From Scilla litardierei (lineage: Eukaryota; Streptophyta; Magnoliopsida; Asparagales; Asparagaceae): a stretch of 64,000 bases of DNA. The position numbers were made by a program, and so were the translations under genes. This document shows positions 21,294 through 31,819 of the stretch, piece by piece. The stretch covers positions 152,851,266-152,915,265 of the forward strand of contig CM061142.1 of assembly GCA_030789695.1 (NCBI GenBank), in the 5' to 3' direction. The notes beneath the pieces were generated by a model. It saw only the letters and a program-made list of their open reading frames with translations, searched no databases and had not been told where the DNA came from. The first letter of the stretch is position 1; the number at the start of each line of letters is the position of its first letter.

Positions 21294-21553
21294 TTCTCTT
21301 TCTCCTCCAGCTCGAAATCCCGATTCCCCTCAAAACCCTTCGACTTCCGATCGATCTCCGGCCATTTTTCCGGCCATCTCCGTCGATCTCCTCCGTCGGC
21401 CCCTCGTTCTAGGTGATCTCCTCTCCTCCTAGGGTTAGATTTCCTTTCCTAGAGCTAGGGCTTGCTCGGTTTCTAGGGTTCTTAGGGTTTATCTATTTTT
21501 TTTCGGCTAGGGCTTCTTTGTTTGATCTCCTTGTCCCGTGTCTTGCTTCGACT

Positions 21554-23272
21554 ATGGCAAGAACACGCATTCCGATCACTCCCTCTAGCCCCTCTCCGAT
21601 GAACGTTGATCCAATCTCTTCGGATCCCGAGCATCCAACCCCTCCGAAGCGTAGAGCCAAGACCACCCATCCTTCGTCGTCTTCGCCTCCTCTCAAGAAG
21701 AAGAGGACGACGACCGCTCAACCTAGAGGTCAACCGAAACCCAAACCCAAGCCTAAGCCAAAGGCCAAAATTCTTGCTTCTCAATCTTCGTTCCATACTC
21801 CTACCGATTCCGATACGGAGTATAACCCCGAGACCGAGACTCATAGGGAACCCACTCCTCCTATTCATCCCGAGTCTAGCACCCACCCTCGTACGTCTAC
21901 CCGTAAGCCTAAGGGAAAGGGTCCGATGCCGGTGGGCGGTGTCGATATTTCCTTATGTCGCGATGACCCTTTGTGTCTCGCGGCGTATAACCGTATCGAA
22001 CATTGCCCGCTGCTTCTGGAGCATTTCGTCCAGTTTAGCGACTTCATAGGGTTAGCTGATCTTCTGTCGTCGTCGGGTCTTCTCGATTACCTTCGATATG
22101 ACCCGAAGGCGAATCCTCACCCCTACCCTAGATTAGTGAAGCTTTTCTATGCTAATAGGATCCGGGGTCAGTACGATCAGACCCACTCTGTTGAGACGAC
22201 CGTTTTGGGGACTCCTATAGTCCTCACTGCGGAAATCTTAGGAGAGATTTTGGGTATCTCTTCGTCTGGCCTTCTTCCTTCTGATATCTCGGTAGATGAT
22301 ATTTCTTCTCTTGATCAGACCATCCTTTCAGAGATTTTCCATCAGATTCCTCCTGCCATGATTGGCGTGCCATCTAAATCATCCAAGCCAAATGCATGGG
22401 TCCTAAATCTGATTCTGAAGTCGTGCTTGCTTCCCAAGTACGGCTCCTCATCTTTACCATCCCAGCCATTTTTGAAGCTTATCTATGCGATCTTCATGGG
22501 GAGCTCGATTAATTGGGCTCGAATTATACTCGATAAGATTGACTCTTTCGAGTGTATTCGAAAGTCCAATAAATCGGCTCATATCCCATTTCCTTGCATG
22601 TTGACCCTCGTGTTTCGTCATTTTCGTGTCACATTGCCTCGTGACGATGAGCGTCCCCTTGGTCCTCCCCTGAATGCGACGGCCGTCAAGAAATCTCTTG
22701 CGGCGCTTCGTCACGTTCAGAGGACGACACCTTCAGCATCTGTCCATGCCTCTGCCAGTGCCTCTGCTACTCCCGTTGCCACCCTTGATGATGTCGTCCG
22801 AATACTTCTTCGTCACGAGTCCCGCTTGGCTCGTACCGAGGAGGTAGTTTGCCGTATGGCTCGTCAGATGGGTGTTGAGCTTCCTCCTTCCGTGTCTGAG
22901 GCCGAGGAGATGGACGATGAGGAGCTTGACGAGCTTGCTACTTCTTTTGCCCGTGGCGATGAGGCCACTGCTGCTGCTGCTGCTGGTACTTCCACTTCTG
23001 CTCCTGGAGTTGCCACCTCTTCCGGTGTTCCAGAGCCATCTGCTGCAGCTCTTCAGCCTTCTGAGCCTGCTGCTGACCCAGTTTCCGAGCCTGCTCATGT
23101 ATCTGCTGCTGCTGCTTCTGTCGAGACGCATGCTACTGTTGAGCCTGTTGCTGAGATCTCGACTCCTGCCCCGACGATTCCATCTGTTGAGACACCTCTT
23201 CTCCCTGCAGAGCCTGAGTCCACTCCGTCGACTGGACCCACGGACGCTGCAGATCCAGCCTCCTCCTCGTGA
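21554..23272 (+). CDS. SIRE env-like third ORF (copia-1), intact
   Basis: 572 aa, start ATG at 21554 (MARTRIPITPSS); the open frame continues upstream to 21413 but without an ATG. The N-terminus (1-150) is Ser/Pro-rich with basic clusters PPKRRAK and PPLKKKR and a KPKPKPKPKPKAK repeat, which look like nuclear-localisation signals. A folded core (about 155-425) is strongly conserved with copia-2 and includes GGVDISLCRDDP, LVKLFYANRIRG, VLGTPIVLTAEILGEILG and ILKSCLLPKYGSSSLPSQPF. A short helical or coiled segment (RHESRLARTEEVVCRMARQM) and an Ala/Pro/Glu/Thr-rich tail follow. I see no signal peptide or transmembrane segment, so 'env' describes position only. The core resembles the plant putative transposon protein family. 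The function is unknown. Confidence 0.8.
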   Translation: MARTRIPITPSSPSPMNVDPISSDPEHPTPPKRRAKTTHPSSSSPPLKKKRTTTAQPRGQPKPKPKPKPKAKILASQSSFHTPTDSDTEYNPETETHREPTPPIHPESSTHPRTSTRKPKGKGPMPVGGVDISLCRDDPLCLAAYNRIEHCPLLLEHFVQFSDFIGLADLLSSSGLLDYLRYDPKANPHPYPRLVKLFYANRIRGQYDQTHSVETTVLGTPIVLTAEILGEILGISSSGLLPSDISVDDISSLDQTILSEIFHQIPPAMIGVPSKSSKPNAWVLNLILKSCLLPKYGSSSLPSQPFLKLIYAIFMGSSINWARIILDKIDSFECIRKSNKSAHIPFPCMLTLVFRHFRVTLPRDDERPLGPPLNATAVKKSLAALRHVQRTTPSASVHASASASATPVATLDDVVRILLRHESRLARTEEVVCRMARQMGVELPPSVSEAEEMDDEELDELATSFARGDEATAAAAAGTSTSAPGVATSSGVPEPSAAALQPSEPAADPVSEPAHVSAAAASVETHATVEPVAEISTPAPTIPSVETPLLPAEPESTPSTGPTDAADPASSS

Positions 23273-24259
23273 TCGTTGTTCCGAGGACTCTCCATATACG
23301 CTTTGGATGATATATTCTAGTGAGAGTGTCTTGGGTTAGGATGAGGTTGAGAGATGCTTTGATGTTTTTTTTTGTGCTTTCTGGTTGTCGGTGTTGGATT
23401 TTATGATATGTTGATGATGATGTATTTTTTGTTGTAGTATTTATTTTGATGAGGATGATGATGATGATGTATTTCTTTTTGATGATATGTAGCGCTTGAT
23501 ATGATGTATCTCATATATTCGATGAGATATTTTTTGGATGTACTCATGTTGTCTCTATATATATATATGTTCATCATCGTTCACTTTATCTTTTATTCGT
23601 CGTGCAAATTTTAATATTCGTTGAATATATTTGAAATGTGATATCGAATCGACGCATAAAAAGTTGGTTAAATGGATTTAAATTCTGTAATTTTATAGAA
23701 TTGTTTTCCATGCACAAAATTAACCAAAAATATTGAATATTGAAGAGTATGTTTCTTTATTCAAGAAATGAATAATGATTTGGTGTTTTTGATGATTTTG
23801 ATTTTTTTTTTGATAATGGAAAATTTGGCACACCTTGTTTTGATTTCCACAATTTTTCCCTTGGTGTCAAGTTGGTCCATTGCCTTTGTTTACGACTCCC
23901 GATGTTGGATTTTACATTTCCTAATTGTTGTCGTTGTATGCCCCCCATTTTTGGGATAATGCCAAAGGGGGAGAGATAATGATAATAAATAGCGCAAATG
24001 AAAATTTAACTCAATTTCCAAGAATCTAGTTTGATATGCTAGATTCAGGGGGAGTTAAGATACATATAAGGATTTTCAAAATCCGATATTTCAAAAATCA
24101 ATTCACTTTATTTATCTTACTCGTCTGCTTGATGCAATTCATTTATATTCATTTTGGAATTAACGTGTCATCAATGCAGGGGGAGTAAGTATTTTACATT
24201 TGAATTATTATCTTTGATTATTATTTATGTTGGTTTGTCATCACCAAAAAGGGGGAGAA
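23273..24259 (+). other. Copia-1 3' untranslated region with repeated polypurine tracts
   Basis: This AT-rich non-coding stretch contains GATGAT microsatellite runs (about 23410-23475). Four G5 polypurine tracts follow: AAAGGGGGAGAGA (about 23964), AGGGGGAG (about 24048 and 24178) and AAAAAGGGGGAGAA (24246-24259). Only the last abuts the 3' LTR and is the working primer site. Confidence 0.8.
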
Positions 24260-26007
24260 TGTTGAATATTGGACTCCCCGGATTTGGTTTTGGATGATGA
24301 GCAAACATAAATACTTCATGAACTAACAATTTGTGAGCGCAGTATTGGAGATCGTCGCCAATTTCACGAGAATATTCAAAGCGACATCTCAACACTTCCA
24401 AAAGCTCGTATTCAAGCCTAAAGCTTCGTTGAAGCTCTTGCGACGCTTTGGAAGTAATGAAGATTCAATCGAAGCTCTCAAAGACCGTTTATTAAGGTTT
24501 TATTTATAGTCTTTTAGTTTCGATTGATAGAATGTTAAGCCTTGAGTATATCTTACGTTTCTATCTTCATTACGCTCATTTCGTAGCTCTAGGTTTCTTG
24601 CACAAGTTCACTCTAACTTCCTCGAAGCGTCGCGCTTCGATTCGGACTTTGTTGTGCATGTTAGTTGGTACAAGAACAAGTACTGACCGACTAGATGGTG
24701 ATCTAGTCGGTCGGCCACTGTTCTTGGACCGACTAGTTTCAGTCAGTTAATTCTTAGCTCTTTACTGTTTACAGTTAGTCGGTCTATGTTGACTCACCGA
24801 CCGACTAGTTTGTGAACTAGTCGGTCAGTGATGCTTCTTTGACCGACTAGTTGAGACTGACTGTTCACTCTAAAATTCTCCTAAGCTACTGTTTACCGTT
24901 AGTCGGTCTAAGAACGTTTAATGACCGACTAGTTGACAATCTAGTCGGTCAACTTTTGTTCTTGGACCGACTAAGTCAACTTGCCTTCAGACTATGTTGT
25001 TTTGCCTCTTAGTCGGTCTACGTTCATTGGATGACCGACTAGTTGTGAAACTAGTCGGTCAGACAGTGTTCTTGGACCGACTAGTTTTCTAGGTCTGAAA
25101 TTCTATCTCTTCTCAGATCTGCTCTTAGTCGGTCCATGCTTTGTGACTGACCGACTAGTTGATGAACTAGTCGGTCAGTGAGTGTTCTTTGACCGACTAG
25201 ATCTCACAGATTTCTTTCCGTTGGAGATTGACCTAACTTGTTTTTATGGGACCCTATAAATACGAACCTAGGTCATTTCTATCTTCAATAGAGCTGCCAT
25301 TAAGAGATTCATTGAGTTCTAAAGAGATAGCTATTCTCCCTCAAATCTAAAGCTCTCTTCCTCACAAGAAACCCATTCTCTCTCATTTCTAGATCTAGAG
25401 AGAAGCTTGTTCTTGGTGAGCTCTTCAAGCTATTGCTTGATTCAAGTTTCCAAATCTTCCCTAGGCACCCATTGCTGCTCATTTCCTTGGTGCTAGGGTT
25501 TGGTAACTTCATCTTCCTCAAATCCTTCATTCCACCTTTTGGGTAAGAAAAACTCAAGGTATAGGATTTTGTGGTAAGAGTATTTATTTCATATTAAACT
25601 CTTTTATATTGCTTATTGGCTCTCTCGGTTGTGAGAGAAGTTTGTGATCCCGGGTTGTGGGATTCACTTTGCCATTGCATGTATGATTTGATCTTGTGAA
25701 GGTTTTTCACAAGATATTCATAGTGGAAATCTTGAGTTAGGGTTTCTAACTCAAGTATCCGGAAGGGATCCGGGTGGTTGGGACGTAGGATCACCGGGAA
25801 CAAGTCGGGGAGACTTGGGTGGATCCGAACCCATTAACTTCATTTGTTAGCATTGTTAATTTCATTGTTGTCATTCAATTTAAGCTTCCGCAAATTGACT
25901 TGGTAGTTGTGTGCAATTTAATTTGGAATAATACGCCTTATTATTTTAAAGTACTATTCACCCCCCCCCCCCTCTAGTACTTGTGCAGTAGCTGGTAGGG
26001 CATTACA
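24260..26007 (+). repeat. Copia-1 3' LTR
   Basis: 1748 bp, nearly identical to the 5' LTR: four substitutions seen by eye (near 24440, 24524, 24889 and 24919) and a poly-C run about five bases longer (near 25961-25972). It has its own array (about 24665-25202) and TATA box (about 25255). Confidence 0.95.
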
Positions 26008-26012
26008 CAAAA
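26008..26012. repeat. Right target-site duplication of copia-1 (CAAAA)
   Basis: CAAAA follows the terminal CATTACA and matches 13614-13618. Confidence 0.9.
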
Positions 26013-28077
26013 GTCCGAGGGCCCACTGCTAAACTGGTGTGACGTAAACAACGGCAAGCGCTAGTGGGACGACTAAGCAGAAGGGAGGAAACCAAGTTTA
26101 GATAGCGTAATGAAGCAAGATCGTAAGGATGGGTTCAGGTAGGGCGAGGACAAGGAGGTGAATAGATCAAGTGAAACCGAGATATAATTGTGGGTGTTTA
26201 GGTGGGGAAGAAAGACGTAAATATTGCCCTTATAAGTTATCGAAAATAAGACGTAAATGGTATAAGTCAAGAACACTAAAAGTATAAAACGGTCATATTT
26301 GAAAAGTTGGAGTTCTCCTCCGTATAAACAATATTTGGAAATCGATAAAATAAGTTGTTCGAAATAAGTTTGAGTTGAATATACATAATGAGAGGAAATG
26401 ATTTATTGGCTTAACGGAAATCGTTATGAAAGGAAGTAAATCGTTCATACGAACATTAAGGACGTAGTTTAGAAAAATATTATACTGCAGTAATTTAATA
26501 TAATTTTGGCAAAAATTGTGAAATTCCAAGAATGAAATGAACTGAAGAATTTTAAGTTCACGTTAGACACCCTCAAAGTCTTTAAGCTAGGGAAAATTTT
26601 AAAATAACCAATATTGAAACTACTCTTTAGAGGAACCAGAATTTGCGAAAAAGAAACTGATTTACACAAGGTTCTTAACATACGAGCACAACGAGCATGG
26701 TACGGATATAAAAATAATTGAAATTCCATTTAGTTAGAATTCATTCTAAAGTATGTATGGGGAACGGAAGGATAATAATATTTTAGTAATAAAATTATCA
26801 AAATTCGTAATAAAGCTTTAAAACCAAATTACGGAGGGTCTAGGTCAGGAAGTGGTTACGAAAACGTAATTTTCCAAAAATCTGTAATAGTGAAAAAATG
26901 TTGAACATAACTTTGATTTGTTGAAAGCTGAAATCATATGTGACTTGAAAGGTATATTAAGGGAGCGCGATGAGTCATTTGAATGGCATAAATAAGAAAG
27001 GAAAGTTATAAATTGAATTGAGAAAAGTAGAAATACGGCTCGGAATTAAATTGATATACGAAAAGGGACAAAATATTTAAATAGGTATGAAAGTAAAGGC
27101 TGGAAAAACATTATAAAACAGTAATCAAAATCTCGTCAAAACTTTCGAAATTCAAAAATAAATTTAAGTCAGCGAAAGAGTATGAGGTATAAGTATATAT
27201 ATAATAATTGAAATTCCATTTAGCTTGGAAAAGATTTTAAAGTATGTATGCTATGCGATTAAAATGGATCTCATAGTTAGAAAAACGGTTTATCGAAATT
27301 TTTTTTTCCAAAATAGTATTAGAGTCTTTAAACCGAAATGCAAAAATATAGATTAGAAAATGGTTACGAGATAGCAATTATAATTACAACCATTAGACTT
27401 CAAAATCTATAAGGAAATTTTGACTCGATCAGATGTGAGGAATTTTAAATATATAAATAGAGAGTTTAAAACAAAATTTAAACTTAGCGAAAACTTTTAA
27501 CAAGGGAAATCGAAGAAATAACCTTGGAAAAATCAAGCTTTACGGAAGAGACATTTGAAAGTCAACGATTATCATAATGTAGTGATCACGTGATTCGAGG
27601 CAAGGGATTGGTCGCAAGATCGAAACATAAACACGCCTAGGATATGACTCAGGAAATCTATGGGAAACCCCTACGGTTGACCCACTAAGGATTAGGGAAT
27701 TAAGCGCTAAGACTTTCTAAGGAGCTAGATGGTAAGGAAATGCGTTCAGCTTGGTCCGGAATCGATGAACCCAAGCGAACGACAAAAGGAATCCTAGAAG
27801 TCTAATATGGTCAAAATTAGACAAGAACCACTAAGGTAACTCCTAAGACGATGAAATAAATTCCTAGCATGGAGTCTAACTAACAATCAGGAACCTCTAA
27901 CTAGCACGCACAGGCGTCTAACTAAGTCTTCTTACCACCTAGTGACATAGGAAAACGACTAGACTCAAGGCTATTGACTCGGATGTTACAATTTATTTAA
28001 TGGACATTCCATAGTTATTGTCATTGTTCTGATAATTCGCAGTTGCAAGATGACCTGCATGGGCCACCAATAAAACC
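26013..28077 (-). other. LARD-B internal region, 5' half, with leader/primer region (non-coding)
   Basis: Purine-rich on the plus strand and AT-rich, with no gag or pol motifs on either strand. It is homologous in blocks to LARD-A internal sequence (for example 26030-26160 with about 44090-44220, and 27830-27890 with 45100-45114 plus 46992-47035). The last 100 bases (about 27986-28077) are the reverse complement of the Tekay leader, including the primer region. ORF-like stretches here lack any conserved domain. Confidence 0.82.
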
Positions 28078-29862
28078 TGTCATGCCCCGCTTCCCAAAAA
28101 TGTAGAGGCAAGACGTGAGAAGGTCCGCTCAGACTTGAAGCTGCAAAGCTCCAAGCCAGATAAGCGTCAATCAACAATAAATTGGCAGGTCCTTGCAACG
28201 CGATACGAAACAAAGATAATAATGAAGGGGAAATGCGACAAGGCAAATCTCAGAATATCCATCATATTAAATTCCAACATCACAGAAAAAGCCACCAGGC
28301 TTAAAGAGAAAAGAAACTAAGGGCCCATCATGGCCAACAAAAGTACAAGTACAAACATGGTGCCACGCACCGACAACTAACAGAAACCCTAAAACAAAAG
28401 GGAGCTCAGTAAGATCCTAAGAAGGCCACCGGTGTCCACAAAACTCCTCGACCTCAACAACGAACTCTGGCTCAGGATCTAACATGCAACACCCAAAGTG
28501 AAAGGGGCACATGTCAGTAAGTCTAAAAAGACTTGAGCAAGGAAACTGAAAGTAAACTAACAACCTAGCAGTTATAATAAGATGTAATGACATGGCAGTT
28601 AAGTATGTTGCAACAGTTAAAAGAAGAGACAAGCACGCACGATGTAGCAAAAGCTACCAAGTCACTAATCACGAATCACTTATCACTATTTTCACTTTGT
28701 GCTCAGATTTTCCGTCTTTTGGCTGAAGTGGCTGTACGGGCTCACTTCTACGCTCAAGCGACCGTTTAACCCTACCCATCCACGTGTATCGAGCGTTGGG
28801 ATTAGCAACACACTATGCTCGCTTCTGGATCACGAGCCAGGAAGTGTATTTGGCATAGGGGTGCACCTAGCCTGATCACTGTGTAGGAGTCAAAATCCTA
28901 CTCGCCGCAGCTTACATTTTAGAGTAGCGTGTGCTACACAATCACGATGAACAATCAATGTATGCAATGACATGAACAGATATGCGCGTACCGTTAATTG
29001 AAATTAAACATGACATGCAATCATGATGAGGATGACGGATCTAGCTTCATTGTCAAGCTAGATCAAAGGGCGTCTAGGCAGCTATCCTTTCACTGCCCAG
29101 TCTCTTTTACGCAAAAACAAGTAAATGGCCTAAGGACATGGCCTAAAACCCTAAGTGGAAAGTTTCACTTGCCTGATACTGGGGACGACGATCAACGAGG
29201 CATGCCACAAAATGTTAAACTATGGAGATGGGATCGCTGCCATGGCAAAACAATATCAGAACAATATCCATTTTTATTAGGGTTTAACAAAATCACCATG
29301 TGGGTTAAGAGAATATTAAAGGATCGATTCACTAACCGTATCGTAGCGGAAGAATGATGCCGAGCAAGCACGGCAACGGAAGAACAATCCGGAGAACTAT
29401 GGCTCAGATCTGGAAATGGCGAGAAATCTGGAGAAATTGGGATTTGTGGGGTTTTGGGGTTGGCCGGCGGCCTAAGGGAGGTGGCCGGCGCAAGAATGGA
29501 GAGAGGGAAGCTCCGGGGAGGAAGGGAATGGCTAGAGGAAGGTTGGGGAAGATCAGAGGTCAAAGGGGCAAGAGAATAGCCAAGGGAAGTGAAAGAGAGA
29601 AAGAGAAACGATCGGGAGTTTAAATAGAAAACCCCGGCGGTAGAAATGAAACCTAGGGTTTCGGGGTTATTTAGTCGGTCAAAGAAGAGCTGCTGACCGA
29701 CTAGTTTAAGAACTAGTCGGTCGGTCGACCAACTGTGACCGACTAAGAGCAAACAGCGAAAGAAGGGATAAATCTGGGAAATGAATTAGTCGGTCTGTGA
29801 AGGCCCGTCGACCAACTAGTTTGGAACCTAGTCGGTCGGTGAGTGTTCATTGACCGACTAAC
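28078..29862 (-). repeat. LARD-B 5' LTR, first part (before Athila insertion)
   Basis: Starts TGTCATGCCC and is collinear with 9534-11317 of the other LTR, including TATA (about 29618) and half of the palindromic array (29672-29862). It is interrupted at CTAAC by the Athila element and resumes at 41670. Confidence 0.92.
29858..29862. repeat. Left target-site duplication of Athila element (CTAAC)
   Basis: CTAAC here and at 41670-41674. The uninterrupted LARD-B LTR has a single CTAAC at 11313-11317. Confidence 0.93.
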
Positions 29863-30157
29863 TGATCACTCCGTATTTTACACCTTTTTTCTGCATGTTT
29901 GCATGCCATTTAGATCGCTCAAATCGTGTTTTTCACGTTTATTCGACAATATTGTGATGCTTTTCACGATTTGTTGTTTTTGTCGTATTTCAGGAGATTT
30001 GGAGCGATTTGGAGTGATTCTGAGATGCACCCACTCTGGAGTATCACCGACGACTCTCTTGAGGGGTATTCTACGATTGGAGAGGAGTGGAAGAAGAAAG
30101 AACATCGTAGGAGCGACGATGACGCAAAAATACGAAGAATGAGCATTTTCAGTATGC

Positions 30158-30540
30158 CACTCGGCCGAGTGAAGGAGTCACTCGGTCGAACATAGACAGC
30201 CCGCTCGGCCGGCCAGATCGGACTTGCAACAGAGTTAATATCAGCGTGCACTCAGCCGAGCATCGCCAGACCACTCGGCCGAGCCCCGAGACATCCCTCG
30301 CCCGAGTGGAGCCAAGACGACGGCAACCAAAAATGTCCAACTCTCTGGAATCCGTCAGTCAGCCCCAAAGACCGACTCGGCCGAGTGACGAGCGCCGTCC
30401 GCCCGAGTGAAGAACGCCCATCGACCGAGTGAAGATAAGTCATTCGGCCGAGTGACTCCTGAGGAGACGACCCCCAAGACCCCCAACTCTCTGGAATCCG
30501 TCAGGGTCGCTCACTCGGCCTGTCACTCGGCCGAGTTAGC
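30158..30540 (+). repeat. CACTCGGCCGAGTG palindrome array in Athila U3
   Basis: About a dozen full or partial copies of the 14-nt palindrome CACTCGGCCGAGTG or its halves, some mutated by C/T changes. The spacer CCAACTCTCTGGAATCCGTCAG recurs in part (about 30338 and 30485). The array ends about 85 bp before the TATA-like box. The 3' LTR copy (about 40138-40530) is better preserved. Confidence 0.88.
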
Positions 30541-30621
30541 CGCGCTGTCTGTAGCGTAAGTTGCGATTTTGAGGCTGCGCAGGGGCATTTTCGTCAGGAT
30601 TTTTTGGGCGATTTTGGGGGG

Positions 30622-30628
30622 TATTTAA
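30622..30628 (+). promoter_or_regulatory. TATA-like box of Athila 5' LTR
   Basis: TATTTAA within GGGGGGTATTTAACCCC, conserved in the 3' LTR at about 40613. Confidence 0.55.
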
Positions 30629-31018
30629 CCCCAGTTTTTAACCTAGTTTAGGGGGCTTTTTCAGAACTTTTTGCAGCCTTTTTTAGATTAATTTTTAGGA
30701 ATTAGATTTAGCTTTTAGGGAGGAGAGAAAAGGGTTAATTTGTTGGATGCTCTTTTGTTCTTCATTGGTTTGTCTCTCTCCCTATCAAAAACTCCATTTT
30801 TATTGAAATATTGAATATTGTTATGAATTCCATTGATTTTATTTGTGAATTTATATTGAATTTCATTATGAATTGTGAGTAGTTTTATCGTCTTAGGGCG
30901 TAGGGATGAACCCTACGAGCCCAATTTCTAATTTGTGATGAATTGGTGAAATTATTGCTAGAATTGATTAGTGTTAGTTTGGGATTGATTTAATACGAAT
31001 AGCTAGGGATTCATACCG

Positions 31019-31317
31019 ATTGAGATTTGCAAGAGATTGGATCCCAACTCGATAGGAAGCCCTAGAAATTCGAATTGGTTTGCGATTGAATTTCTCCGGA
31101 ATCGGTTTGCAAGAGATTGGACCGAAACTAGGGTTTTCGATTGTAATTCTATACCAATACCCGTTTGCAAGTGATTGGACGGATAGGAACTATCCCAACC
31201 TAGGTCGTAGCTCGAGTTTACACGAGAGTGGGCTCGAGATACGATTGAACGATGATGTTGTTCTTCACGCTAGTTTGCCTAGGTTAGGGTTTGCAAGAGA
31301 TTGGACCCTACCCTAGG
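31019..31317 (+). repeat. Hairpin repeats with constant loop TTGCAAGAGATTGG in Athila LTR leader
   Basis: Five or six hairpins share a loop close to TTGCAAGAGATTGG but have different, self-complementary stems. The arms are TTGGGAT/ATCCCAA (best in the 3' LTR, 41011-41038), AAATTC/GAATTT, TCGGT/ACCGA, CCGT/ACGG, CTCGAG/CTCGAG and CCTAGGTTAGGGT/ACCCTACCCTAGG (31278-31317, 12 of 13 paired). The region lies downstream of the TATA box and so would be transcribed. Confidence 0.75.
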
Positions 31318-31684
31318 TCTACTATAGACCGGCAATAGCGCGAGAGCGTGAGCTTGGTTCTACATTAGGTTGCAATTAGTTCACCCGAATTTCAAGTCTA
31401 GCAATTGTGAAACCTACGAATCACAATGACGAGATACGGCAAGTAGCGGGGATTCCCTACCCCTAGGCGTCCTTATTAATTTGTTATTTCTTTTATACAA
31501 TTGAACGACTGTGATCGCATTATTGCGAACATTTCTCTACCATTCTTATAGCCAGGTGGATTGAAGAAGACACTGTCATTAGGCCTCCCTGTGTTCGATA
31601 CCCGCTCGCCACTACACTGTGCGCTTGCGGTAAGACTAGCGAGTCGTGTGCCCGGGACGTGTATCCGGGCTCCAATCAAGTTTT

Positions 31685-31702
31685 TGGCGCCGTTGCCGGG
31701 GA
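31685..31702 (+). other. Primer-binding site, tRNA-Asp
   Basis: TGGCGCCGTTGCCGGGGA, a few bases after the LTR end, is the primer site typical of Athila elements. Confidence 0.93.
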
Positions 31703-31819
31703 GGCAATAGTGTTTGATTCTACCTACCTAGATATTTTTCTTTTTTGTTCTATTATTTCTATTTTTATTTTTCCCTTCCGTTGTGCTAACTATTTCTTTG
31801 AAACTCTGTTTTTCCTTGC

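Larger units (their letters stand above)
13619..26007 (+). mobile_element. Copia-1: SIRE-like Ty1/copia element with env-like ORF
   Basis: It is complete, 12.4 kb: 5' LTR, tRNA-iMet primer site, gag, protease-integrase-RT-RNase H (copia order), an extra ORF after pol, polypurine tract and 3' LTR. A matching CAAAA duplication flanks it. LTRs of about 1.75 kb and a third ORF after RNase H are typical of the SIRE/Maximus clade. By eye the LTRs differ at only about four positions plus the length of a poly-C run, so the insertion is recent. Gag has a 25-nt deletion and pol a 1-nt deletion, so this copy would need help to move. Confidence 0.95.
29863..31678 (+). repeat. Athila 5' LTR
   Basis: TGATCACTCCG...CTCCAATCA. 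Contains a GGCCGAGTG palindrome array (about 30158-30540), TATA-like TATTTAA (30622-30628), and a leader with hairpin repeats (31019-31317). Small frames inside are not genes. Confidence 0.93.

Noticed and set aside
21413..21553. Hydrophobic in-frame extension of the env-like ORF that could look like a signal peptide
   Set aside because: No ATG in the extension, and the matching leader of copia-2 is not conserved as protein.
26073..26729. Minus-strand ORFs of 67-86 aa in LARD-B interior
   Set aside because: AT-rich, no similarity to gag/pol, broken in the LARD-A homologue.
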